Below, piece after piece: positions 15,946 through 25,445 of a stretch of DNA of 64,000 bases. The translations under genes were made by a program, and so were the position numbers. The notes beneath the pieces were generated by a model. That model saw nothing but the letters and a program-made list of their open reading frames with translations, did no database searches and was not told the origin of the DNA. This stretch comes from Streptomyces flavidovirens DSM 40150 (lineage in GTDB: Bacteria; Actinomycetota; Actinomycetes; Streptomycetales; Streptomycetaceae), in assembly GCF_000429085.1 (NCBI RefSeq), contig NZ_AUBE01000015.1, positions 124,001 through 188,000 on the forward strand, given 5' to 3'. Each line of letters starts with the position of its first letter. The first letter of the stretch is position 1.

Positions 15946-17996
15946 CCACCACGGCGGACGGCCGGGCGGACGGCCGGGAGGACGGCCAGGCCGGCGCGGA
16001 CAGCGGCCCCGCCCCGAAGCCGCAGGCACATGCGCAGGCGCAGCGCGAGCCCGCGGCCGGGTCGGCGGACGTCGCCGGGGCCGGGAACGCAGCCGCCCCG
16101 AAGACCGCAACCCAGACGACGGCCGGAACCGCAGCCGCAGCCGGGGCGAGAAACGCGGGTGACACCCGCGGCGCAGGCGCGGGTACGGATGGTGGGGGGC
16201 GGGGTGGTGATCCGTTTGACCGGGATGCGTTGCCTGCGGCACGGGGGGCGACGGGGGCGCTGCTTCGGTCGCTGTTGCGGCCCCGGCGGGGGCGGGTGGT
16301 CGTCGCCACGCTGATCCTGCTGCTCCAGCAGGCGGCGGTGCAGGCGGGCCCGCTGCTCGTCGCGTACGCCATCGACCGGGGCGTACCGGCCCTGCGGCGC
16401 GGCGACTTCGGGCCACTGATCATCGTCGCGGCCGGCTATCTGCTCTGCTCGGTCGGCGCGGGCCTGCTCCAGTACGCCTTCATCCGGCTCGCCGCCCGCG
16501 TCAACCAGGACGTACTGCTCGATCTGCGCGGCAGGATCTTCCGGCACGCGCAGGCGCTGAGCGTCGACTTCCACGAGCGGTACACGTCCGGGCGGCTCAT
16601 CTCCCGGTCGACAACGGACGTGGAGTCGCTGCGGCAGCTGCTCAGCGAGGGTCTCCAGGAGCTGATCGGTGTCATCCTCTCCTCCGTCTACATCTGCGCG
16701 CTGCTGCTGTATCTCGACGTGGGCATCGGCGGGCTCGCGGTGCTCTCGTTCGTACCGCTGTATCTGCTCATCCGGCGCTACCGGCGCCGTGTCTCCGTCA
16801 TCTTCGGCAAGCGGTCGACGGCGATCGCCGCCGTGATCGTGAAGTTCGCGGAGACGATGAACGGGATCCGGCCGGTACGGGCGTTCCGGCGCGAGCGGGC
16901 GAACGACGCGCAGTTCCACGCGCTCAACCACCGCCACGAGCGGACGAACGGCGACGGCCTGCTGGAGATGGCCCAGTACGTCGTCGGCTCACGGCTCGTC
17001 GCCAACACGGCGGTGGCCGGGATGGTGCTGTGGGGCGCCTACCAGGTCGCCGACGGCAGCCTGGAGCTCGGTGTTCTCGCCGCGTCCGTGCTCTATCTGC
17101 GGCGGCTCTACGACCCGATCGACCGGCTCGGGATGTTCCTGAACTCCTACCAGTCGGCCGCCGCTTCCCTGGAGAAGATCGCGGGCCTGCTCGCCCAGGT
17201 CCCGAGCGTCCGCGAGCCGGCCGAGCCGCGTGAACTGCCCCCGCTGGACGGCGGCGGGCCGGGCCGCGAAGTCGTCTTCGACGGCGTCAGCTTCTCCTAC
17301 CGCACCGGCGGCGAGGTCCTCCCGCGCTTCAGCCTGACGCTGCCGGCGGGCCAGACCGTCGCCGTCGTCGGCTCGACGGGCGCCGGCAAGTCGACGCTCG
17401 CGAAGCTGCTGGCGCGCTTCTACGACCCGACCGAGGGCCGCGTCCTGCTCGACGGTACCGACCTGCGCGACCTCGCCGTGCCCGAACTGCGGCGTGGGGT
17501 GGTGATGGTGACCCAGGAGGCGTTCCTGTTCTCCGGCACGGTCGCCGAGAACATCGCCATCGGCCGCCCCGACGCCACCCGCGAGGACATCGAGCAGGCC
17601 GCGAAGGCGATCGGCGCGCACGACTTCATCAGCGGTCTGCCGGAGGGGTACGACACGGACGTACGCAAACGGGGTGGCCGGATCTCGGCGGGCCAGCGGC
17701 AGTTGGTCGCCTTCGCCCGCGCACTGCTCGCCGACCCCGCCGTGCTGATCCTCGACGAGGCGACGTCGTCCCTGGACGTTCCGGGCGAGCGGGCGGTGCA
17801 GCGGGCGATGGACACCGTGCTGCGCGGGCGTACGGCGGTGGTGATCGCGCACCGGCTGTCGACCGTGGAGATCGCCGACCGGGTGCTGGTCATGGAGCAC
17901 GGCCGCATCGTCGAGGACGGCTCACCTGCCGATCTCATCCGTGGTACGGGGCACTTCGCCGACCTGCACCGGGCGTGGCGCGACAGCCTTGCCTGA
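15942..17996 (+). CDS. ABC exporter half-transporter, subunit 2
   Basis: The 684-residue partner of the preceding gene starts inside its stop (ATGA). The first 95 residues are a low-complexity Ala/Gly/Asp/Gln stretch. Six membrane helices (about 105-390) and an ATPase domain follow. Walker A is AVVGSTGAGKSTL, and Walker B VLILDEATSSLD has the catalytic Glu. The signature is RISAGQRQ, which departs from LSGGQ. Together with subunit 1 this gives one competent site (LSGGQ of subunit 1 with Glu of subunit 2) and one degenerate site, as in known heterodimeric exporters. Its stop is only 6 bases from the stop of the convergent reductase gene. Confidence 0.93.
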   Translation: MTTTADGRADGREDGQAGADSGPAPKPQAHAQAQREPAAGSADVAGAGNAAAPKTATQTTAGTAAAAGARNAGDTRGAGAGTDGGGRGGDPFDRDALPAARGATGALLRSLLRPRRGRVVVATLILLLQQAAVQAGPLLVAYAIDRGVPALRRGDFGPLIIVAAGYLLCSVGAGLLQYAFIRLAARVNQDVLLDLRGRIFRHAQALSVDFHERYTSGRLISRSTTDVESLRQLLSEGLQELIGVILSSVYICALLLYLDVGIGGLAVLSFVPLYLLIRRYRRRVSVIFGKRSTAIAAVIVKFAETMNGIRPVRAFRRERANDAQFHALNHRHERTNGDGLLEMAQYVVGSRLVANTAVAGMVLWGAYQVADGSLELGVLAASVLYLRRLYDPIDRLGMFLNSYQSAAASLEKIAGLLAQVPSVREPAEPRELPPLDGGGPGREVVFDGVSFSYRTGGEVLPRFSLTLPAGQTVAVVGSTGAGKSTLAKLLARFYDPTEGRVLLDGTDLRDLAVPELRRGVVMVTQEAFLFSGTVAENIAIGRPDATREDIEQAAKAIGAHDFISGLPEGYDTDVRKRGGRISAGQRQLVAFARALLADPAVLILDEATSSLDVPGERAVQRAMDTVLRGRTAVVIAHRLSTVEIADRVLVMEHGRIVEDGSPADLIRGTGHFADLHRAWRDSLA

Positions 17997-18002
17997 CACC
18001 GC

Positions 18003-18779
18003 TCACAGCCGGCCCGCCTTCGCCCTCCCCTCCAGGTACTCCTCGAACGTCACTGTCCCGACGGCCCGGTCAGGGGCCAGGATGCCGCCCTCCCGGAACG
18101 CCCGGAACGCCTTGCCCGGCAGCCGCACCGGCACGAGTCGCCGGCGCCGCCCCGCCGCGCGCAGCGTCGACGCGGCGAGGTCGCGGGCCTCGCGCACCTC
18201 GGGCCCGCCCATGTCCGGCACCCGCCCGGACGGGGCGCCCTGGGCCAGCTCGGCGAGCCGCCCGGCGACCTCCGTCACCTCGATCGGCTGGAAGCGCACA
18301 CCGGCCGGCACCAGCGCCACCGGGAGCCGCCGCTGAACCAGGGTCATGGCGGCCACCAGGTCGTGGAACTGGGTGGTGCGCAGGATGGTCCACGGCAGTC
18401 CGGACGCCTCGACGAGCCGCTCCGCGGCGAGCTTCGAGTCGTAGTAGGGGAAGGGCACTCGGTCCACGCCCACGATCGAGATGTACACCAGGTGCGGGGG
18501 GCCGGCCCGCCGCGCGGCCTCGATCAGCCGCCGGGTGGTCGCCACGTCGTTACGGGCGTTCGTGGCGCAGTGCACGATCGTCCCCACGCCCCGCACCGCG
18601 GCGTCGAGACCCGCGCCCGAGGCGAGATCGCAGACGGCCCACTCGTACGGCCGGTCGTCGCTCCCACTCCGGGGGCGGCGGCTCATCGCCCGTACGGCCG
18701 CGCCGTCCGCCAGCAGCCGGTCCACCACGGGGCGTCCCAGCGTGCCGGTGGCTCCCGTGACCAAAGCCGGTTCGTTCAT
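18003..18779 (-). CDS. NAD(P)-binding NmrA/atypical SDR-family protein
   Basis: A 258-residue Rossmann protein with GATGTLGRPVV at the N-terminus (GxxGxxG NAD(P) loop) and VHCATNARNDV. VYISIVGVDRVPFPYYDSKLAAERLV contains the YxxxK pair typical of atypical SDRs. ILRTTQFHD marks the NmrA-like substrate region. Many such proteins act as NAD(P)H sensors or reductases of quinone-like compounds; the substrate here is unknown. GGAAGGAAA stands just upstream of the ATG. It is a single gene, converging on the ABC exporter pair and divergent from the protease gene. Confidence 0.88.
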   Translation of the reverse strand: MNEPALVTGATGTLGRPVVDRLLADGAAVRAMSRRPRSGSDDRPYEWAVCDLASGAGLDAAVRGVGTIVHCATNARNDVATTRRLIEAARRAGPPHLVYISIVGVDRVPFPYYDSKLAAERLVEASGLPWTILRTTQFHDLVAAMTLVQRRLPVALVPAGVRFQPIEVTEVAGRLAELAQGAPSGRVPDMGGPEVREARDLAASTLRAAGRRRRLVPVRLPGKAFRAFREGGILAPDRAVGTVTFEEYLEGRAKAGRL

Positions 18780-19086
18780 CGTTACGTTTCCTTCCGTCCA
18801 AGGCGCGTTGAAAACTGGTCAGTTCGCCACATCATCGCTCCTCGGTTCCGGGCGCCGCCGGACGCCTCTACAGCGTTGTGGTGACGGCCCGCCAAACGTC
18901 CGCTTAACGAACATGGCTATTCGGACAACGGACGATTTCCGGCCAACTTCTTGACGCGCTCCTGACAGCGAGTGCTCACTGCTGCCACTCTTCCCCCGTT
19001 CCGCGCTCCACCTTGCCAGCTCCGCACGGCTCTGCCCGGGCAGCCCACCCAAGCCGCCCGCCACCCCCCTTGCAGAAGGAGTTCGC
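18780..19086. other. Divergent intergenic region, NmrA-like gene / metalloprotease gene
   Basis: 307 bases with no gene. It must hold two divergent promoters. A TTGACG at 18950-18955 could be the -35 of the protease promoter, but no convincing -10 follows. A repeated CGGAC (18924-18939) is present. The protease ribosome site AGAAGGAG ends 6 bases before its GTG. Confidence 0.4.
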
Positions 19087-21114
19087 GTGAGATCCACGCC
19101 CAGACGACGTGCCACCGCGACCGGCGCGCTGCTGACCGCAGCGGCACTGCTCACCGTCGGCGTACAGGCCGGCACCGCATCGGCCGACGATCCCTGGTCC
19201 GCCGCCCCGAAGACAGCGGCAGCGGGGAAGGCCGACCCCGGCGCCCTGCCTGCGAAACTCTCCCCCGCCCAGCGCGCGGAGTTGATACGCGAGGCCAACG
19301 CCACCAAGGCGGCCACCGCCAGGGAACTCGGCCTCGGCGAGAAGGAGAAGCTCGCCGTACGCGATGTCGTCCAGGACCGCGACGGGACCACCCACACGCG
19401 GTACGAGCGCACGTACGACGGACTCCCCATCCTGGGCGGCGACCTGATCGTCGCCGAGACCAAGGCGGGCAGGACCGAGGGCGTGACCAAGGCGTCCAGG
19501 GAGCAGCTCAAGTCCGTCGACATGAGCGCCGAGGTCGCACCGGCCGTCGCGGAGAAGCAGGCGCTGGGCGCCGCGAAGGCCGAGGGGTCGAAGAAGACCG
19601 AGGCCGACCGCGCCCCGCGCAAGGTCGTGTGGATGGGGCAGGGCAAGCCCACGCTGGCGTACGAGACGGTCGTCGGCGGCCTGCAGCACGACGGCACGCC
19701 GAACGAGCTGCACGTCGTCACCGATGCCTCCACCGGCAAGAAGATCTTCGAGTGGCAGGCCATCCACAACGGCACCGGCAACACTCAGTACAGCGGCCAG
19801 GTGACGGTGGGCTCCGCCCCGTCGTACACGCTGACCGACACCGGGCGCGGCAACCACAAGACGTACAACCTCAACCGCGGTACGTCGGGCACCGGCACCC
19901 TCTTCTCCGGCCCGGACGACGTCTGGGGCAACGGCACTCCGCAGAACCTGGAGACCGCGGGCGCGGACGCGGCGTACGGCGCGGGCCTGACCTGGGACTA
20001 CTTCAAGAACGTGCACGGCCGCAGCGGCATCCGCGGTGACGGCGTCGGCGCGTACTCGCGCGTCCATTACGGCAACGCGTACGTCAACGCCTTCTGGTCG
20101 GATGCCTGCTTCTGCATGACGTACGGCGACGGGGCCAACAACGCCAAGCCGCTCACGTCGATCGACGTCGCCGCGCACGAGATGACGCACGGCATCACCT
20201 CCAACACGGCCGGCCTCGTCTACAGCGGCGAGTCGGGTGGCCTCAACGAGGCGACCTCGGACATCTTCGCCGCCGCCGTCGAGTTCAACGCCAACAACCC
20301 CAAGGACGTCGGCGACTACCTGGTCGGCGAGAAGATCGACATCCGGGGCAACGGGACGCCGCTGCGCTACATGGACAAGCCGAGCAGGGACGGCTCGTCG
20401 AAGGACGCCTGGTACTCGGGCATCGGCAGCATCGACGTCCACTATTCGTCCGGCCCGGCGAACCACTGGTTCTACCTGCTCTCCGAGGGCAGCGGCCCCA
20501 AGACCGTCAACGGCGTCAGCTACGACTCGCCGACCTCCGACGGTCTGCCGGTGACCGGCATCGGCCGGGAGAAGGCCGCGCAGATCTGGTTCAAGGCGCT
20601 CACCACAAAGTTCGGCTCGTCGACCAACTACGCGAGTGCGCGCACCGGTACGCTCGCGGTCGCCGGTGAGCTGTACGGCACCACCAGCGCGGAGTACAAG
20701 GCGGTGGCTGATGCCTGGGCCGGCGTGAACGTCGGGACGCGGCCGGGCGGTGGCGACCCGGGGACGGGTACGTCGTTCGAGAACACCACCGACGTGGCGA
20801 TCCCGGACAACGGTGCGGCGGTCACCTCTTCCGTGACCTCGACCAAGACGGGTGCGGCGCCGAGCACGCTCAAGGTCGGCGTGGACATCGTTCACACGTG
20901 GCGCGGTGACCTGGTTGTCGACCTGCTCGCACCGGACGGTACGGCGTACCGGCTGAAGGGGTCCAGCGGGTCGGACTCCGCGGACAACGTCAAGGAGACG
21001 TACACGGTCAACGCGTCGTCCGAGGCGGCCAACGGGGTCTGGAAGCTCAGGGTCCAGGACGTGGCGGCGCAGGACACCGGCTACATCAACAGCTTCAAGG
21101 TGACGTTCCCGTAG
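19087..21114 (+). CDS. Secreted M4 (thermolysin-type) neutral metalloprotease with P-domain
   Basis: A 675-residue exported zinc protease. The signal peptide is MRSTPRRRATATGALLTAAALLTVGVQAGTASA. A FTP/PepSY-like propeptide follows (about 40-220, with RDGTTHTRYERTYDGLPILGGDLIV). The M4 catalytic domain carries H364-E-M-T-H368 and the third zinc ligand Glu388 in GGLNEATSD. The last 115 residues form a P/Homo B domain (SFENTTDVAIPDNGAAVTSS ... VDIVHTWRGDLVVDLLAPDG), usually a folding or targeting module. It degrades extracellular protein. The GTG start has an ideal AGAAGGAG. A terminator follows directly. Confidence 0.96.
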   Translation: MRSTPRRRATATGALLTAAALLTVGVQAGTASADDPWSAAPKTAAAGKADPGALPAKLSPAQRAELIREANATKAATARELGLGEKEKLAVRDVVQDRDGTTHTRYERTYDGLPILGGDLIVAETKAGRTEGVTKASREQLKSVDMSAEVAPAVAEKQALGAAKAEGSKKTEADRAPRKVVWMGQGKPTLAYETVVGGLQHDGTPNELHVVTDASTGKKIFEWQAIHNGTGNTQYSGQVTVGSAPSYTLTDTGRGNHKTYNLNRGTSGTGTLFSGPDDVWGNGTPQNLETAGADAAYGAGLTWDYFKNVHGRSGIRGDGVGAYSRVHYGNAYVNAFWSDACFCMTYGDGANNAKPLTSIDVAAHEMTHGITSNTAGLVYSGESGGLNEATSDIFAAAVEFNANNPKDVGDYLVGEKIDIRGNGTPLRYMDKPSRDGSSKDAWYSGIGSIDVHYSSGPANHWFYLLSEGSGPKTVNGVSYDSPTSDGLPVTGIGREKAAQIWFKALTTKFGSSTNYASARTGTLAVAGELYGTTSAEYKAVADAWAGVNVGTRPGGGDPGTGTSFENTTDVAIPDNGAAVTSSVTSTKTGAAPSTLKVGVDIVHTWRGDLVVDLLAPDGTAYRLKGSSGSDSADNVKETYTVNASSEAANGVWKLRVQDVAAQDTGYINSFKVTFP

Positions 21115-21132
21115 TAACGACGGGAACGGATC

Positions 21133-21171
21133 GAGCGGCCCCGGGGAACACTCGTTCCACCGGGGCCGCTC
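21133..21171 (+). terminator. Terminator after the M4 protease gene
   Basis: GAGCGGCCCCGG (21133-21144) pairs perfectly with CCGGGGCCGCTC (21160-21171), 18 bases after the stop codon. Confidence 0.85.
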
Positions 21172-21190
21172 AACGTGCGGGGCTCCTTTT

Positions 21191-21339
21191 CCCCTACCCG
21201 CCCCTTCCCGAACTGGGGCGCTGCCCCAGGCCCCGCTCCTCAAACGCCGGAGGGGCTGGATTTGGCTGCGGCAGGGCCTGGGGCTTGCCCCCCGGCGGCG
21301 GAGCCGCAAATGTCACAGCCGGGAAGGGGCGGGTAGGGG
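21191..21339. repeat. Long inverted-repeat intergenic element (REP-like)
   Basis: Perfect 20-base arms, CCCCTACCCGCCCCTTCCCG at 21191-21210 and its complement at 21320-21339, enclose 109 bases. The core contains nested short hairpins (TGGGGCGCTGCCCCA, and CTCCTCAAACGCCGGAG, where CTCC pairs with GGAG). From memory, cores of this kind (CTCCTCAAACGCCGGAGGGGCTG) recur between genes all over Streptomyces genomes. No transposase is present. The element lies between the convergent protease and glgP genes. Confidence 0.8.
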
Positions 21340-21375
21340 AAGCTCCGCAGGACCGCCCAGGGGCGAAATCGCGGG

Positions 21376-24018
21376 TCAGCGCATCAGTACGCCCGCGCCC
21401 TCCCCCGTCGCCTCGGTCGGCAGCGCCACCAACCCCATGTCCGCACTGTGCGGCAGCAGGCGGTGGGACGGCAGTATCCGGACCGTGTAGCCGAAGGGGC
21501 CCGTGCGGTCGAGGGCCAGCGGGCCCTCGTACATCCAGCGGCCCTCCAGGTCCGGGCCGCCCGCCGGTTTCAGCGGGAAGGTCTGCGCCTCGCCGATCGC
21601 GTCGTCCGGGTCGACCCGGCCCGCGACCGCCTGCACCTCCACGTCATCGGGGGACAGGGGGCCGAGAGCCACGCGTACGCGCAGGCCGAGCGTCGAGCCC
21701 AGCTCCGCGGTGCCGTTGACCGGGGTCGCCGCCAGCGCCTCGACGTGGTCCACCGCGACCTTTGGCCACGCGGCCCGCACCCGCGCCTTCCACTGCGCCA
21801 GCTCGCGGGCCGCCTCCGGGACCAGCGCCCGGTGCGCCTCGGCGGCCGGGGCGTACAGCCTCTCGACGTACTCCCGCACCATGCGCCCCGCCAGCACCTT
21901 CGGGCCGAGCCTGACCAGGGTCTGACGGACCATCTCGATCCAGCGGTCGGGCAGTCCGCCGCGCCCCCGGTCGTAGAAGCGCGGCGCGACGCGCTGCTCG
22001 ATCAGCTCGTAGAGGGCGTTCGCCTCCAGGTCGTCGCGCCGGTCCTCGTCCGTCGCCGCGCCGTCGGCGGTCGGGATGGCCCAGCCGAAGTCCGACTCGA
22101 ACCACTCGTCCCACCAGCCGTCGAGCACCGACAGATTGAGGCAGCCGTTGAGGGCGGCCTTCATTCCGCTCGTCCCGCACGCTTCGAGTGGGCGCAGCGG
22201 ATTGTTCAGCCAGACGTCGCAGCCGGGGTAGAGCTTCTTGGCCATGCCCATGCCGTAGTCAGGCAGGAAGACGATCCGGTGGCGTACCCGCGGATCGTCC
22301 GCGAACCGCACCAGCTCCTGCACCAGCCGTTTCCCGCCGTCGTCCGCCGGGTGGGCCTTGCCCGCCACCACGATCTGCACCGGCCTGGTCGGGTGGAGCA
22401 GCATCTCCATCAGGCGGTCGCGGTCGCGCAGCATCAGGGTGAGGCGTTTGTAGGAGGGGACTCGGCGCGCGAAGCCGATCGTCAGGACGTCGGGGTCGAG
22501 CACCTCGTCGATCCACCCGAGTTCCGCGTCCCCGGCGCCGCGCTGGTGCCAGGACGCGCGCAGGCGCTCGCGTACCTCCTGCACCAGTTGTTCGCGCAGG
22601 GTGCGCCGCAGGTCCCAGATGTCGGCGTCCGCGATGTCGGCGACGGAGTCCCACCGGTCGGAGCCGCCGAGGGAGCCGACCGACAGGGCGTCCTCGGCAC
22701 GGCCCGCGCCGATCTTCCGCGCCCCGAGGCGCATGACTTCGGGGGCGACCCAGGTCGGCGCGTGCACGCCGTTGGTGACGGAGGTGATCGGCACCTCGTC
22801 GGGGTCGAAACCGGGCCACAGGCCCGAGAACATCTGGCGGCTCACCGCGCCGTGGAGCGTGGAGACGCCGTTGGCGCGCTGGGCGAGCCGCAGGCCCATG
22901 ACCGCCATGTTGAAGAGGTTCGGCTCGCCGCCGGGGTACGTCTCCATGCCGAGCTGGAGGATGCGTCCGACGTCGACGCCCGGCAGCTCGCCGTTGTCAC
23001 CGAAGTGGCGCGCGACGAGCTCGCGGTCGAAGCGGTCGATGCCGGCCGGGACCGGTGTGTGCGTCGTAAAGACGGTCCCGGCACGGACCGATTCGAGCGC
23101 GGGGTCGAATTCCACCCCTTCGCCCGCCAGTTCCCTGATCCGCTCCAGGCCTAGGAAGCCGGCGTGGCCCTCGTTGGTGTGGAACACCTCGGGGGCCGGG
23201 TGGCCGGTCAGCCGGCAGTACGAGCGGACCGCCCGCACGCCGCCGATGCCGAGCAGCATCTCCTGGAGCAGCCGGTGCTCGCTGCCGCCGCCGTAGAGCC
23301 GGTCGGTGACGTCGCGCTCCCCCGCCGCGTTCTCCTCGACGTCCGAGTCGAGCATCAGCAGCGGTACGCGTCCGACCCGCGCCTGCCAGATGTGGGCCCG
23401 CAGGGACCGGCCGCCCGGAAGGGTGAGTGCGACCTGGCTGGGGGTGCCGTCGGGCTCCCGGAGGAGGGAGACGGGGAGTTCGTTGGGGTCGAGCAGGGGG
23501 TAGTGCTCCTGCTGCCAGCCTTCCCTGGACAGGCTCTGCCGGAAGTATCCGTGGCGGTAGAGGAGCCCTACCCCGATGAGGGGTACGCCGAGGTCGCTGG
23601 CGGCCTTCAGGTGGTCGCCGGCGAGGATACCGAGGCCGCCCGAGTATTGCGGGAGGGCGGCGGTGACTCCGAATTCGGGTGAGAAGTAGGCAACGGCGGC
23701 GGGCAGTTCCGGCGTCGGGTCCTGCGACTGGTACCACCGCCTGCCGCGCAGATAGTCGTCCAGGTCGTCTGCCACGGCGGTCAGCCTGCGCAGAAAACGC
23801 CGGTCCTGGGCCAGCTCGGCCAGCCGCCCGGCAGGTACGGCCCCGAGCAGCCGTACGGGATCACCCCCGGAAGCTGCCCAGCCTTCGGGGTCCACGGCCT
23901 GGAACAGCTCGCGGGTCTCGGTGTGCCAGGACCATCGCAGATTGCGGGCGAGGTCACTGAGTGGTCGTAGGGGTTCGGGAAGAACGGGGCGCACGGTGAA
24001 TCGACGAATGGCCTTCAC
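21376..24018 (-). CDS. glgP: Alpha-glucan (glycogen) phosphorylase
   Basis: An 880-residue GT35 phosphorylase that releases glucose-1-phosphate from glycogen ends in the cytoplasm with pyridoxal phosphate. The N-terminal DUF3417 module (RPLSDLARNLRWSWHTETRELFQAVDPEGW) marks the short actinobacterial/archaeal type. FHTNEGHAGFLGLERI, AGKAHPADDGGKRLVQ and ACGTSGMKAALNGCLNLSVLDGWWDEW follow; the Lys of GTSGMK binds PLP. The GTG at 24018 (VKAIRRFTVRPVLPEPL) has GAAGGTGG upstream; earlier in-frame starts would add unlike residues. In S. coelicolor the orthologue lies, as I recall, directly beside glgE; here about 9.5 kb of other genes intervene. Confidence 0.95.
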   Translation of the reverse strand: MKAIRRFTVRPVLPEPLRPLSDLARNLRWSWHTETRELFQAVDPEGWAASGGDPVRLLGAVPAGRLAELAQDRRFLRRLTAVADDLDDYLRGRRWYQSQDPTPELPAAVAYFSPEFGVTAALPQYSGGLGILAGDHLKAASDLGVPLIGVGLLYRHGYFRQSLSREGWQQEHYPLLDPNELPVSLLREPDGTPSQVALTLPGGRSLRAHIWQARVGRVPLLMLDSDVEENAAGERDVTDRLYGGGSEHRLLQEMLLGIGGVRAVRSYCRLTGHPAPEVFHTNEGHAGFLGLERIRELAGEGVEFDPALESVRAGTVFTTHTPVPAGIDRFDRELVARHFGDNGELPGVDVGRILQLGMETYPGGEPNLFNMAVMGLRLAQRANGVSTLHGAVSRQMFSGLWPGFDPDEVPITSVTNGVHAPTWVAPEVMRLGARKIGAGRAEDALSVGSLGGSDRWDSVADIADADIWDLRRTLREQLVQEVRERLRASWHQRGAGDAELGWIDEVLDPDVLTIGFARRVPSYKRLTLMLRDRDRLMEMLLHPTRPVQIVVAGKAHPADDGGKRLVQELVRFADDPRVRHRIVFLPDYGMGMAKKLYPGCDVWLNNPLRPLEACGTSGMKAALNGCLNLSVLDGWWDEWFESDFGWAIPTADGAATDEDRRDDLEANALYELIEQRVAPRFYDRGRGGLPDRWIEMVRQTLVRLGPKVLAGRMVREYVERLYAPAAEAHRALVPEAARELAQWKARVRAAWPKVAVDHVEALAATPVNGTAELGSTLGLRVRVALGPLSPDDVEVQAVAGRVDPDDAIGEAQTFPLKPAGGPDLEGRWMYEGPLALDRTGPFGYTVRILPSHRLLPHSADMGLVALPTEATGEGAGVLMR

Positions 24019-24143
24019 GTGTTCCACCTTCGCAGGGGACATACGAACCGGGTCGGACGCACGACGGCGTGTGCCCGGCCTTTCCCTGACGAAGGTAGTG
24101 CCACCCCGCCCCCCGCAACCACGGCGCACGGGAGCGCTGAGGA

Positions 24144-25430
24144 TCAACGCAGGGCGTGCACCCCGACGCCGTACGGCGATCCCAGGTTGACCGTGACCGG
24201 GTCGAACGCCCCGGTCGCCGCGTACGTGGCGGCGATGGCCGCCAGCTCCTCGGGCGGGATCACCTCGTCGATGTCGGTGAAACCGCCGGGTGCCCGCTCG
24301 TGCGCCAGATTGATGACGACCTCGGGGCCGAGCCGCCGGTTGGCCCGCTGGAGTTCGGTCATCGCGGGCCTGCGCTCCGCCTCGTACGCCATCAGCGCAT
24401 CGGCCGGATCGGCGTGCCGCGCCATGGCGTGGGCGAGGGCGCGGGCGTCCACGATGGACTGGGTCGCGCCGTTGGACCCGACCGGGTACATGGCGTGGGC
24501 CGCGTCACCGATCAGCGTCGTACGGCCATGGCTCCAGCGCTCAAGGGGGTCGATGTCCACCATCGGGTATTCGAACGCGCGGTCCGATGCCCGCAGTATT
24601 TCCGGGACGCTGACGCCGTCGAACTCCCAGCCCTCGTAGTGGCGCAGGAACTTGCCGATCGGGACCGGCCGGTTCCAGTCGCCGCGCGAGGGGTCGTCGA
24701 TGGACTCGGCGGGCATCGCGAGAGCCCAGTTCACCAGCACCTCCCCGGTCTCCGGGTCCGGTTCTGTCATCGGGTAGACGACGGCCTTCTGCCGGTCGGA
24801 GCCCGCGATGAACATGAACGCGGCCGTACGGTCGGCGGGCATCCGCGAGGTGCCGCGCCACACGAGCATGCCGTTCCACGGCGGCTCGCCGCTGTCCGGG
24901 TGGAGCGCGGTGCGGACGGCGGAGCGGATGCCGTCGGCACCGATCAGTACGTCCGGCTCAAGGACGGCGTGTCCGCGGGTCCCGCCGTCGCGGTGCTCCA
25001 GCTTCACGTGCGCGCGGCCGTCCGGCAGCGGGGTCAGCCCGGACACCCGGACGCCGCCGACGATGGCCTCCGCGCCCAGCCGTTGCCGTACCGCGTCGGC
25101 GAGCGTCAGTTGGAGGTGGCCGCGGTGGATGGACAACTGCGGCCAGTGGTAGCCGGCGTCGAGACCGCGCGGATCGCGGGAGATCAGGCCGCCGGAGCAG
25201 TGGTAGTAGCGCAGCTCGCGGGTGCGTACGGCCCGCTGTTCGAGTACGTCGAGGAGCCCGAGCGCGTCGAGTTCGCGCACGGCGTTGGGCATGATGTTCA
25301 GCCCGGCGCCGGCCGGCTGGATCTCGCGCGCCGCCTCGACCACGGTGATCCGGTCGAAGCCGGCCGCGTGCAGGCTCAGGGCGGCGGTGAGTCCGGCTAT
25401 GCCGCCGCCTGCGATCAGTATGTGCGTCAT
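24144..25430 (-). CDS. FAD-dependent aromatic hydroxylase, PhzS/salicylate hydroxylase-like
   Basis: A 428-residue group A flavin monooxygenase. It has the FAD loop ILIAGGGIAGLTAALSLHAAGF, the DG motif VLIGADGIRSAVR and the GD motif TLIGDAAHAMYPVGSNGATQSIVDA. Blocks such as AAREIQPAGAGLNIMPNAVRELDALGL, ELRYY, LSIHRGHLQLTLADAV and MLVWRG resemble the phenazine enzyme PhzS, which replaces a carboxylate with a hydroxyl on an aromatic ring. It uses NAD(P)H and O2 and needs no separate reductase. The gene starts 15 bases after the prnB-like stop, so the two form an operon. A late tailoring hydroxylation, possibly decarboxylative, is the likely role in the pathway. Confidence 0.88.
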   Translation of the reverse strand: MTHILIAGGGIAGLTAALSLHAAGFDRITVVEAAREIQPAGAGLNIMPNAVRELDALGLLDVLEQRAVRTRELRYYHCSGGLISRDPRGLDAGYHWPQLSIHRGHLQLTLADAVRQRLGAEAIVGGVRVSGLTPLPDGRAHVKLEHRDGGTRGHAVLEPDVLIGADGIRSAVRTALHPDSGEPPWNGMLVWRGTSRMPADRTAAFMFIAGSDRQKAVVYPMTEPDPETGEVLVNWALAMPAESIDDPSRGDWNRPVPIGKFLRHYEGWEFDGVSVPEILRASDRAFEYPMVDIDPLERWSHGRTTLIGDAAHAMYPVGSNGATQSIVDARALAHAMARHADPADALMAYEAERRPAMTELQRANRRLGPEVVINLAHERAPGGFTDIDEVIPPEELAAIAATYAATGAFDPVTVNLGSPYGVGVHALR

Positions 25431-25445
25431 GGGTGGGTAGGCCCT

